Below, in pieces: positions 35,549 to 43,141 of a stretch of 49,735 bases of DNA (its first letter is position 1; every line of letters begins with the position of its first letter). This DNA is from an uncultured Synechococcaceae cyanobacterium (GTDB lineage: Bacteria > Cyanobacteriota > Cyanobacteriia > PCC-6307 > Cyanobiaceae): NCBI GenBank assembly GCA_902578445.1, contig CACHDC010000007.1, forward strand, positions 1-49,735, written 5' to 3'. The translations under genes and the position numbers were made by a program. The notes beneath the pieces are model-generated. The model searched no databases, had not been told where the DNA came from, and saw only the letters and a list, made by a program, of their open reading frames with translations.

Positions 35549-35662
35549 TTAATCTAAATCGTGTTTTAGAAAACTGCGAATGCCATATTTTAATAAATAA
35601 AAGGCCCATAATTTAACACCTATATTTAGTTTTTTAAAAGTATTTAATACACTTTGAGTCAT
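35549..35662 (-). CDS. Possible 37-residue small protein
   Basis: A short open frame encodes a basic, partly hydrophobic peptide (TFKKLNIGVKLWAFYLLKYG in the middle). It lies just upstream of the DUF3120 gene on the same strand, 18 bases away. No Shine-Dalgarno sequence is visible and no family comes to mind. It is listed because the 178-base gap otherwise holds nothing but the promoters for the two diverging genes. Confidence 0.3.
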   Translation of the reverse strand: MTQSVLNTFKKLNIGVKLWAFYLLKYGIRSFLKHDLD

Positions 35663-35708
35663 ATATAAGTTTAGAATAAATATAAATAAGAGTATTTGGC
35701 CTTAAATT

Positions 35709-37088
35709 GTGTGGCAAGAAGTTAATTACACGGAAGATCCCATTGATCTTTTGGTTCCCAATATTACTTATAAAATAAATCCTGCAGAAATTGAAAGTAT
35801 TGAAGCTAATTCTATTGCTGAAGAAATCGGATTTGAAAAAGGTGATTCAATAATTAGTATTAATGGAAAAAAACCAAGAGATTTAATTGATTATCAAATT
35901 CTGATTAGTGAAGAAATTTTAGACATATCAGTTTTAGATAAAAATCATGAGATTCACAATATAAATATTGAAAAAGATCAAGACGTTAATTTAGGTATAA
36001 ATTTTAAAGATGCATTATTTGATTCAATAAAGCAATGCAATAATAGATGTCCATTTTGTTTTATTGATCAACAGCCAAGTGGTAAAAGAAAAAGCCTTTA
36101 CATAAAAGATGATGATTATAGATTAAGTTTTCTATATGGCTCTTATTTAACTCTTACGAATTTAAAAAAAGAAGACTGGGAAAGAATTGCTATGCAAAAA
36201 CTATCCCCACTTTTTATTTCAGTTCATGCTACTGATCCCGCCACAAGAGAAAAATTATTAAAAAATAAAAAAGCAGGAGTGATACTTGATCAAATTTCGT
36301 GGTTTGAAAAAAACTCTATTCAAATACATGCTCAAATAGTTGTTTGTCCAGATATTAATGATGGGGATATTCTTGAGAAATCAATTTTGGAACTTGCTGA
36401 ATTCTACAAAAAAACCTCTCAAACAGTACTTTCAGTGGCAATAGTTCCTGTAGGACTTACAAAATTTAGACCAGAAAATGATGGATTGAAATCAATAAGT
36501 CCAGAATACGCAAAAAAAACTATTAAACAAGTAGAGAGAATTCAAGCCTCTCTACAAATTACTCTTGGGACTCGTTTTTGTTGGCTAGCAGACGAATGGT
36601 ATTTAATTGCTGGGACAAACTTACCTAGTTACAAAACCTACGAAAATATGCCACAGGAATCCAATGGAGTTGGGACTATTAGAAACTTTCTAGAAACATT
36701 AAGAGAGAAGACTCAAAACCTACCACAAAAAGTAAAAAAGCCAAAAAAAGTTAGTTGGATTGTTGGTAAATTAGTTTATGAAGCCCTAATCCCCACAGTT
36801 AAAAAATTAAACTTAATTAATGGATTAACAATTAATTTATATGGTTTGCCAAGTATTTATTGGGGCCAAGATCAAGTTGTTACAGGTCTTCTTACTGGAG
36901 AAGATCTAATTTACGGGCTGAAAAATAAGGATTTAGGAGAAGCTGTTTACATACCATCTATTATGTTAAAAATTAATACTGATTTATTTTTAGATGATAA
37001 AAATATTCAAGAAGTTGAGAATCAAATAAATACTAAAATTCACGTTCTTGATGATTCAAATGATATTATTAATACTTTGATTGGTTAA
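35709..37088 (+). CDS. PDZ / radical-SAM / DUF512 protein
   Basis: The 459 residues begin with a PDZ-like domain (about 20-90: IESIEANSIAEEIGFEKGDSIISINGKKP). A radical-SAM-type cluster C110-x3-C114-x2-C117 (QCNNRCPFCFID) and a DUF512 C domain follow. FLYGSYLTLTNL and PLFISVHATDPATREKLLKN are diagnostic phrases. Family members are putative Fe-S oxidoreductases; no reaction is established to my knowledge. The start is GTG 35709. A TolC-like gene follows after 25 bases. Confidence 0.87.
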   Translation: MWQEVNYTEDPIDLLVPNITYKINPAEIESIEANSIAEEIGFEKGDSIISINGKKPRDLIDYQILISEEILDISVLDKNHEIHNINIEKDQDVNLGINFKDALFDSIKQCNNRCPFCFIDQQPSGKRKSLYIKDDDYRLSFLYGSYLTLTNLKKEDWERIAMQKLSPLFISVHATDPATREKLLKNKKAGVILDQISWFEKNSIQIHAQIVVCPDINDGDILEKSILELAEFYKKTSQTVLSVAIVPVGLTKFRPENDGLKSISPEYAKKTIKQVERIQASLQITLGTRFCWLADEWYLIAGTNLPSYKTYENMPQESNGVGTIRNFLETLREKTQNLPQKVKKPKKVSWIVGKLVYEALIPTVKKLNLINGLTINLYGLPSIYWGQDQVVTGLLTGEDLIYGLKNKDLGEAVYIPSIMLKINTDLFLDDKNIQEVENQINTKIHVLDDSNDIINTLIG

Positions 37089-37113
37089 TCGAATATTTTC
37101 GAAACTATAAAAC

Positions 37114-38541
37114 ATGCTTAGAAGAGTAATAAATCCTTTCTTATTATTGCCGCTTACATTAAGTATGAATACCTTTAATGTTCTATCGAGCGAAACAAAA
37201 AATTACATTGATAATGTTTTAGAAGAAAAATCAAATACTACTTTTGTTGATTATCAAGAAATAGAAAAACTTATATTAAATAATCAAGAATTAAAATCAT
37301 TACAAAACTTAGTAGCCTCTGCAAGCTTTAATCTTTCCAGTCAAATTGCCAAAAGATACCCATCCTTAAATTTTCAAGCTAATGGGATACCAAAATATGT
37401 CGCAGGTAAAAATTACAGTAGCAGTTCAGCTACTTTAAAAACATCACAATTTACGGCTAATCCCTCCCTGAATATTAAATGGGATGTAATTGCCCCGCTA
37501 AGAGGATATGAAATTAAAATTGCCAAAACAAATTACAAAATTGCAGAAAATAATTATGAGATTAAGAAAAAAGATTTAATTCAAGAAGCAAGAATCAGAT
37601 ATCACAAATACAAAAAATCATATGAAGATATTCAAAATAAAAAATTCACACTTGATTTATCTATTACAAGTTTAGAAAATGCTAAAGCGAAGCTAGATGC
37701 TGGAATTGGTACAAAATTTGAAGTTCTTGAAGCAGAAGCTCAATTCTCTCGAGATCAACAATCACTTAATGAAAAGAAAATTGAACATGAAATTAATAAA
37801 ATTTCTCTTAATGAAATTCTTAATGTTAAGGGAGATTTCGAAACTAATAAAGAGCAAAACCTTATAGGGTTTTGGAATCATAAATTGAATAAAAATATTA
37901 ATGAAGGTTTGGATAAAAATCTTTCCTTAAAAAACCTTATTCTTCAAAAATCAATCAAAAAGAGCCAAGCAGAGAGCTTTTTAGCTCAAAATAAGCCAAA
38001 TATCTATATCAGTAATTCATTATCTAGTACATTTTCAAAGGGTGACTCTTTAGCAACTAATATCGACTCTGAAAAAACTGGATCTAATTATACAAATACC
38101 ATAAGTCTAAATTTTGCATGGAGTATTTTTGATGGCGGACAAAATAAGAACTCTTACAAATCAAAAATAGCAGATGCAGAAGCCGAAAAATATACTTATG
38201 AAAATCTAAAAAATGTTTTAACAACAAGTATTAGTAAAGCTTATTTAAATCTTAAATTAAATGAAGAAAAAATAATCTCTTCTCTCAAAGAAATTGAATC
38301 TAGCAAAGAGTCTGTAAGGCTTTCCAGACTTAGATATGATGTTGGAATATCAACTCTAAAAGATGTTCTTATTAGGCAAAGTGAATTAAGTAATGCGAAA
38401 TCAAAAAATATTAATGCAATATATAATTACAATCTGAATATAGATGAATTAGAAAGATTAACTTTTCTTGCTAAAAGTAATAATTGTTTAGATAGGAATA
38501 ATACTAAAATTAAGGGTACAGAGTCTATTTGCAATATATAA
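37114..38541 (+). CDS. TolC-family outer-membrane efflux protein
   Basis: TolC-type proteins form trimeric outer-membrane exit ducts. The 475 residues have an N-terminal signal peptide (RRVINPFLLLPLTLSMNTFNVLSS), then the two coiled-coil repeats of the family: IGTKFEVLEAEAQFSRDQQSLNEKK (about 193-217) and its counterpart VGISTLKDVLIRQSELSNAKS (about 410-430), a duplication normal for TolC. ISLNFAWSIFDGGQNK is the second strand set. No pump or adaptor genes are nearby; it may serve HlyD/ABC exporters elsewhere. Confidence 0.88.
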   Translation: MLRRVINPFLLLPLTLSMNTFNVLSSETKNYIDNVLEEKSNTTFVDYQEIEKLILNNQELKSLQNLVASASFNLSSQIAKRYPSLNFQANGIPKYVAGKNYSSSSATLKTSQFTANPSLNIKWDVIAPLRGYEIKIAKTNYKIAENNYEIKKKDLIQEARIRYHKYKKSYEDIQNKKFTLDLSITSLENAKAKLDAGIGTKFEVLEAEAQFSRDQQSLNEKKIEHEINKISLNEILNVKGDFETNKEQNLIGFWNHKLNKNINEGLDKNLSLKNLILQKSIKKSQAESFLAQNKPNIYISNSLSSTFSKGDSLATNIDSEKTGSNYTNTISLNFAWSIFDGGQNKNSYKSKIADAEAEKYTYENLKNVLTTSISKAYLNLKLNEEKIISSLKEIESSKESVRLSRLRYDVGISTLKDVLIRQSELSNAKSKNINAIYNYNLNIDELERLTFLAKSNNCLDRNNTKIKGTESICNI

Positions 38542-38543
38542 AG

Positions 38544-39344
38544 ATGAATCCACCAAATTTAACCAATAAGCAACTAAGTGAATTAGATTCTTTATTTGAA
38601 TTGGTTAGTCAACGTCAAACAAAAGATTTTGGAAATATTAGTGCCAGCAATAAAGCAGATGGATCATTATTAACAAGTTGTGATTTATGGAGTGACAAAA
38701 CAATCGTAGATGGCTTAGCTTCAATAGCTCCAGGTGAAGGCGTCCTTAGTGAAGAGGGGCAGAAGTTGATTCCAAAATCAAAAGCTTATTGGGTAGTCGA
38801 TCCACTCGATGGGACAACAAATTTTGCTGCAGGTATTCCTTACTGGTCGATATCAGTTGCGAGGTTCGTTGATGGTAAACCGCAAACTTCTTTTTTAATA
38901 ATTCCTACATTGAAAAAAAAGTTTGTATCCATTAAAGGTAAAGGGGTTTGGTTAAATAACCAGAAAATAGATTCTAGCCAAAATAATCATCAAAGTGAAT
39001 GCATTTCTTTGTGTAGTAGATCAATAAAAATTTTACAAAAAAAACCAAACTCAGTTTTTCCTGGCAAAATCAGACTCTTAGGCGTATCGAGTTTAAATCT
39101 TACGAGTGTAGCGATGGGACAAACTTTCGGAGCAATAGAATCAACACCTAAGATATGGGACATTGCAGCAGCCTGGCTGCTATTAGAAGAACTCAATTGT
39201 TATATTGAGTGGTTAGAAAAAGATCCTTTAAATTTGGTTTCAGGAGAAGACTTGAGAGATGTTAATTTTCCATTAATTGCTTGTAGATCTATAGAAAAAG
39301 TTGAACTTTTAAAGCCATGGGGTAATTTATTATTGGAAAAATAA
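38544..39344 (+). CDS. Inositol-monophosphatase-family phosphatase
   Basis: The 266 residues keep the metal-binding set of the family: SEEG (69-72), VDPLDGTTNF (85-94) and a C-terminal IWDIAAAWLLLEE. Possible substrates include inositol phosphate, histidinol phosphate and 3'-phosphoadenosine phosphate; the sequence does not decide. ATG 38544, two bases after the TolC stop, is preferred over an ATG five codons upstream that would overlap the TolC gene by 13 bases. Confidence 0.87.
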   Translation: MNPPNLTNKQLSELDSLFELVSQRQTKDFGNISASNKADGSLLTSCDLWSDKTIVDGLASIAPGEGVLSEEGQKLIPKSKAYWVVDPLDGTTNFAAGIPYWSISVARFVDGKPQTSFLIIPTLKKKFVSIKGKGVWLNNQKIDSSQNNHQSECISLCSRSIKILQKKPNSVFPGKIRLLGVSSLNLTSVAMGQTFGAIESTPKIWDIAAAWLLLEELNCYIEWLEKDPLNLVSGEDLRDVNFPLIACRSIEKVELLKPWGNLLLEK

Positions 39345-39430
39345 TTGCATCATAAATAAAAAATTGCTTGAAAAATTTCTTAATCAGATAGAATAAAAAA
39401 AAATAAATAAAATATTTGAAGAAAATTAAT

Positions 39431-40345
39431 ATGCAGCGAAGTTCAACATGGATACTGAAAAGTTTATGGGGAGCTTGTGAGCGATGGAGCAAATCTGATT
39501 GTGTTGATTTAAGCGCTGCATTTGCATATTACACACTTCAATCATTTTTTCCTATCCTTCTAATTTCTCTTTCAATAGCGTCATGGTTCCTAGGAAAACA
39601 AGAAGGATTAGATCAACAAATAATTACTATTGCTGCTCAGATTTTACCTCCTTCAGTAGTTGATTTAGTAGAAACAACATTATTTAATTTGATAGATCAA
39701 GGTTTTGGGGCAGGTATTCTTGGGGCTATGTTTTTGCTGTTTACAGCAGGAAATGCATATCTATCTCTTCAAAGAGGTTCGGATAGGCTTTGGGAAGACG
39801 AAATTCCCTCTAAAAAAGTAAATGCTGCTTGGAGAGTGCAAGCTTCGAGGTTTCTCAGAAATAGAGTTGAAGCATTTTTAATAGTATTTTTTATTGGTTT
39901 TTTAATGGTACTAGATCAGATTAGTGCAAATCTTAGGATGATCCCAAGTAACGTTTTAGAAAATCTTTCACAATCTAATAATCTTATTTCTGATTTATTA
40001 TTAAAATTACCGCTACTACAAGTTGGTCAATTTGCGATACCACTAATCGGATTTACTTTAATGGCTCTTTTATTACAAGCCCTCTTACCCAGTAGAAAAG
40101 TTCCTTTGAAACCACTTTTACCTGGATCTTTTCTTATTGGAATTGGCCTAACCACTTTGAACCTAGCAGTAAGTAAAAGTATTCTTTCACTTGGAGCAAG
40201 ATTTCAAGCATATGGTTTTATTGGAGGTTTTCTTGTACTTACCTTGTGGGTATGGCTATTAGGAGTGATTTTATATTTTGGACAGTGCTGGAGCGTAGTT
40301 ATTGCTAGTATGACTTTGTTAAATAAAAAAAGAAATTATAAATAA
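39431..40345 (+). CDS. YihY/BrkB (UPF0761) family membrane protein
   Basis: The 304 residues form about six membrane helices: SAAFAYYTLQSFFPILLISLSIASWF near the start, ILGAMFLLFTAGNAYLSLQRGSDRLW, a helix from IVFFIGFLMVL and the end GGFLVLTLWVWLLGVILYFGQCWSVV. This is the YihY family, once mislabelled ribonuclease BN; the function is unsettled. ATG 39431 fits the family better than the in-frame TTG 39416. The upstream 86 bases are A-rich with no clear site. Confidence 0.88.
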   Translation: MQRSSTWILKSLWGACERWSKSDCVDLSAAFAYYTLQSFFPILLISLSIASWFLGKQEGLDQQIITIAAQILPPSVVDLVETTLFNLIDQGFGAGILGAMFLLFTAGNAYLSLQRGSDRLWEDEIPSKKVNAAWRVQASRFLRNRVEAFLIVFFIGFLMVLDQISANLRMIPSNVLENLSQSNNLISDLLLKLPLLQVGQFAIPLIGFTLMALLLQALLPSRKVPLKPLLPGSFLIGIGLTTLNLAVSKSILSLGARFQAYGFIGGFLVLTLWVWLLGVILYFGQCWSVVIASMTLLNKKRNYK

Positions 40346-40356
40346 CAATAATTAAG

Positions 40357-40698
40357 ATGAATGATTTTCTTAAAACTAATAAAAATCTTCTTACTTACTC
40401 ATTGACTATACTACTTGTTATTCCAATTTTTGGAATAAAATTTTTCATAGGCTTTCTAGGTAATATTTTACTATTATTATTCTTAATTCCTCTACTATTA
40501 TTAATTTTAGTCTTTATAGGTTTTAATTCTTACAAATCAAAAATAAATACATGTAATAGTTGTGGTGCAATATCCTTAGGCTCAAGTGAAACCTGCATTA
40601 ATTGTGGGGCAAATCTAGAAACAATCAGTAATAACAATCAACTTAATAAAAAGCCTAGTGAAAGTACCATTGAAGTGAAGGCAGAAGAAGTAAAGTAA
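40357..40698 (+). CDS. Membrane protein with C-terminal zinc ribbon (113 aa)
   Basis: Two adjacent hydrophobic helices (about 11-32 and 35-57) lead to a zinc-ribbon with C66-x2-C69 and C80-x2-C83 (CNSCG, CINCG), then a polar tail rich in Asn, Ser, Glu and Lys. The ribbon should face the cytosol. Its function is unknown. It begins 11 bases after the YihY gene, so the two could act together. It converges with the hli gene, 4 bases apart. Confidence 0.8.
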   Translation: MNDFLKTNKNLLTYSLTILLVIPIFGIKFFIGFLGNILLLLFLIPLLLLILVFIGFNSYKSKINTCNSCGAISLGSSETCINCGANLETISNNNQLNKKPSESTIEVKAEEVK

Positions 40699-40702
40699 AA
40701 TA

Positions 40703-40849
40703 CTAACCTATCCCAATTTGTCGTAGAATACTTTGTCCAGTAATTAATTCAGTACCAAGACCAATCAAAATACCCATCATCGCCATACGGCCATTCCAGG
40801 TTTCTGCAAAATTTACGAAGCCAAATCTTGGTGGATTTTCATCATTCAT
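40703..40849 (-). CDS. hli: High-light-inducible protein (Hli), 48 aa
   Basis: A single-helix relative of light-harvesting proteins that binds chlorophyll and carotenoid and protects photosystems under stress. The 48 residues contain the chlorophyll-binding ETWNGRMAMMGILIGLGTELITGQ, in which E16, N19 and R21 are the expected ligands and salt-bridge residues. The lead RFGFVNFAE is typical of short Prochlorococcus Hli proteins. It is on the strand of the two genes upstream of it, separated by 68 bases that may hold its own promoter. Confidence 0.95.
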   Translation of the reverse strand: MNDENPPRFGFVNFAETWNGRMAMMGILIGLGTELITGQSILRQIGIG

Positions 40850-40917
40850 AATTAACTAAATCTACTATCAAATTATCTTAACGTTTTAAGGAAGAATTTA
40901 TGATAAAAATAAATTAT

Positions 40918-41301
40918 TTATTTAACATGTCTTACACCATCAACAGGTCGATACTCATCTCCAGTTAATTCCTCATACACAATAGCTGGCAATCCTGTAT
41001 CAAACATTGTTTGCAATGCCTCTTTTAACATGGGGTTCCAACCTCCAGTGCTAACTTTTCCATGTCTTACAGTCCAGTCCCAAGTCCCTTTAAGATCTCT
41101 AGGTAATCTACCTTCTCTATCTCTTCGAGCGACTAAGTCTAAAGATTCAACTAAACCAACAATAACTGGATTTTTACCGTAAGAAGGAGTAAGACTTAGT
41201 TCGAGTCTAACTGGATCTTCTTTGACCATTTTTAAACGAAATCGTGGTGGTAATTTAAGAGATCTTATTACCGCTGAAACAATTTTTGTTCTTAATTCCA
41301 A
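40918..41301 (-). CDS. Uncharacterised Arg-rich conserved protein (127 aa)
   Basis: I do not recognise the family. The protein is soluble, with no Cys, and Arg-rich (KLPPRFRLKMVKEDPVRLEL, LVARRDREGRLPRDLKG). A central Trp-bearing phrase GTWDWTVRHGKVSTGGWNP (about 74-92) is followed by helix LKEALQTMFDTGLPAIVYEEL. The Arg content in a genome that favours Lys marks it as a constrained, probably old protein. It lies 25 bases after the DUF2973 gene and upstream of hli. Coding is convincing on composition. Confidence 0.8.
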   Translation of the reverse strand: MELRTKIVSAVIRSLKLPPRFRLKMVKEDPVRLELSLTPSYGKNPVIVGLVESLDLVARRDREGRLPRDLKGTWDWTVRHGKVSTGGWNPMLKEALQTMFDTGLPAIVYEELTGDEYRPVDGVRHVK

Positions 41302-41326
41302 TTTTTTTCCTTAAAATGTAATTTGA

Positions 41327-41590
41327 TTAATCAGTTGTTGAACCTTTCTCTTCTAATGTGGAGTCATTGTCGTTCGAAAATCTTACTGTTAATAACTCCT
41401 CTTCAGTTATGTTTCCTGATTTATCTAAAAGTTCAGGATGTATTGTGTACTTTTTTTGTTTAAGACTGGAAGTACTGAAACGTTTATTATTATTATCGGA
41501 TATACCCCAACCATTAGACATCACTTTAAAAGCTTTCCAAACTAAATAAGTTAAGGCCGCAGAATATATAATTGGAAATAAAATAGTCAT
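41327..41590 (-). CDS. DUF2973 small membrane protein
   Basis: The 87 residues have one N-terminal helix (LFPIIYSAALTYLVWKAFKVM) and a soluble tail in which YTIHPELLDKSGNITEEELLTVRF matches the cyanobacterial DUF2973 family phrase HPELLD-x-G-x2-x2-E-x-LL. The function is unknown. The helix followed by a polar tail suggests a tether in the plasma or thylakoid membrane. It is the first gene of a short leftward group with the 127-residue gene and possibly hli. Confidence 0.75.
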   Translation of the reverse strand: MTILFPIIYSAALTYLVWKAFKVMSNGWGISDNNNKRFSTSSLKQKKYTIHPELLDKSGNITEEELLTVRFSNDNDSTLEEKGSTTD

Positions 41591-41717
41591 TAAGCTTATA
41601 AATTAGTTAATTATATTTTTTAATATCATAGCCCGAAAAAAAGAAATTTAGCTTAAGTCATTAAATTATTCTCTAGATTCAAATAATTTAATTAGTAGTT
41701 ATATTTAAATTACACTT

Positions 41718-42881
41718 GTGTGGTGTATTAAATCCCTCTCAGAACTTCAAAAATCAAAATTGAAAAGATACATCCAAAAGATATTACTAGTCACTTCATT
41801 AATTACAGTAGGCATTAGATATCCTGCAAAAGTAATATCCCAACCATTAAGTAAACCAAAAATTAATGAAGTTAATTTATATTCAAACAAATCTTTTATA
41901 ACTAAAGCTGTAGAAAGAACCGGTTCAGCTGTGGTGACGATTGATACTCAAAGATATGTTAAAAAAAGAAAATTTCCTAGAAATTCTCAACTATTTATTG
42001 ACCCATATTTTGAAAGATTTTTTGGGTTAGATTTACCTAATGACAATCGGCCTAGGATAGAGCAAAGCCAAGGGAGTGGATTTATATTTGCAGATGGACT
42101 TATAATGACCAATGCTCATGTTGTGAATAGATCAGATAAGGTGATTGTTGGTTTAACCAATGGCAAAAAATTTGAAGCAAAACTAATAGGGCAAGACTTT
42201 TTTACTGATTTAGCAGTTCTAAAAATTGAAGGGAAAGGACCTTGGCCAAAAGCAAAATTGGGCAATTCGGCAAAGATTAAAGTTGGAGATTGGGCCATAG
42301 CAGTTGGAAATCCATTTGGACTGGAAAACACAGTGACCCTTGGCATTATTAGTAATCTAAATAGAAACGTTAATCAATTAGGAATATATGATAAAAAGCT
42401 TGAATTGATACAAACAGACGCTGCTATTAATCCTGGAAATTCTGGAGGACCACTATTGAATAGCGAGGGAGAAGTAATTGGTATTAATACGTTGATAAGA
42501 TCAGGTCCAGGAGCGGGTTTGAGTTTCGCAATCCCAATTAATAAAGCTAAGGAAATTGCCTATCAACTTATAAAAAATGGAAAAGTAATACATCCCATGA
42601 TCGGGATTAGCCTAATAGAAGAAAAGAATTCTGAGAGCAAAAGTAATTCCGTAAAAGTTGGATATGTAGTACCGAATAGCCCAGCTGAAAAGAGTGGAAT
42701 CATGATAGAAGATACTATAGTTAAAGTCGGCAATAAAAATATTGAAACAGCATCAGACGTTATAGAGCAAATAAGTAAAAACGGTATTAATAAACAAGTA
42801 AATATATTATTGAAGCGTAGAAATAAATTTATTCAATTAAAAGTAATACCAACTGATATAACTAATCTAGAAAAAAACTAA
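41718..42881 (+). CDS. HtrA/Deg serine protease
   Basis: Deg/HtrA proteases degrade damaged extracytoplasmic proteins, including photosystem components. The 387 residues start with a hydrophobic signal or anchor (ILLVTSLITVGI, about 22-33), then a trypsin-like domain with H134 (TNAHVV), D164 (FFTDLAV) and S242 (NPGNSGGP), and one C-terminal PDZ domain (about 290-378, with VGYVVPNSPAEKSGI). One PDZ fits HhoA/HhoB/DegS-like forms; which cyanobacterial paralogue cannot be told. The start is GTG 41718. Confidence 0.93.
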   Translation: MWCIKSLSELQKSKLKRYIQKILLVTSLITVGIRYPAKVISQPLSKPKINEVNLYSNKSFITKAVERTGSAVVTIDTQRYVKKRKFPRNSQLFIDPYFERFFGLDLPNDNRPRIEQSQGSGFIFADGLIMTNAHVVNRSDKVIVGLTNGKKFEAKLIGQDFFTDLAVLKIEGKGPWPKAKLGNSAKIKVGDWAIAVGNPFGLENTVTLGIISNLNRNVNQLGIYDKKLELIQTDAAINPGNSGGPLLNSEGEVIGINTLIRSGPGAGLSFAIPINKAKEIAYQLIKNGKVIHPMIGISLIEEKNSESKSNSVKVGYVVPNSPAEKSGIMIEDTIVKVGNKNIETASDVIEQISKNGINKQVNILLKRRNKFIQLKVIPTDITNLEKN

Positions 42882-42886
42882 AAGAT

Positions 42887-43030
42887 TTAATTGTCATTCT
42901 GTTTAAGTATTTCCACACACCTGGAAATACATCTACCATCCCTTATATCACAGGTAGTAATGCATTCAAAATAACTTTCAATAGGATCAGAAATTTGCAA
43001 ATGTTTTTCTTGGAAATCGTAATTTTTCAT
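42887..43030 (-). CDS. Twin CX3C tetracysteine miniprotein (47 aa)
   Basis: A 47-residue reading frame has an acidic lead ending SDPIESYFE, then C23-x3-C27, six residues, C34-x3-C38, then VEILKQNDN. It has no signal peptide or membrane helix. Two CX3C motifs on helix suggest a metal or Fe-S site, or two disulfides in a helical hairpin. I do not recognise it. The ATG lies 111 bases upstream of the leftward ABC-F stop region, so it may follow ABC-F on one transcript. Its 3' part contains a 9-base-arm inverted repeat. Confidence 0.6.
   Translation of the reverse strand: MKNYDFQEKHLQISDPIESYFECITTCDIRDGRCISRCVEILKQNDN
42907..42930. repeat. Perfect 9-bp inverted repeat inside the tetracysteine ORF
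   Basis: GTATTTCCA and TGGAAATAC are separated by six bases. No T-run follows on either strand, so it is not a typical intrinsic terminator. It lies 25 bases after the htrA stop and overlaps codons of the second CX3C motif and after. Confidence 0.7.
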
Positions 43031-43141
43031 TTAAATTATTAAAAACTATTTTTGTATTTTTAAGATTAATAAGGGAAGGTAAACTATGTAAAGATAAATG
43101 AGTGATCTTACTTAGCTAAATGTAAATTTTATTAAAAGTAA

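Noticed and set aside
40850..40917. RpaB-binding HLR1 site upstream of hli
   Set aside because: No TTACA-type half-site pair is present in the 68-base gap; only generic AT-rich promoter-like bases.
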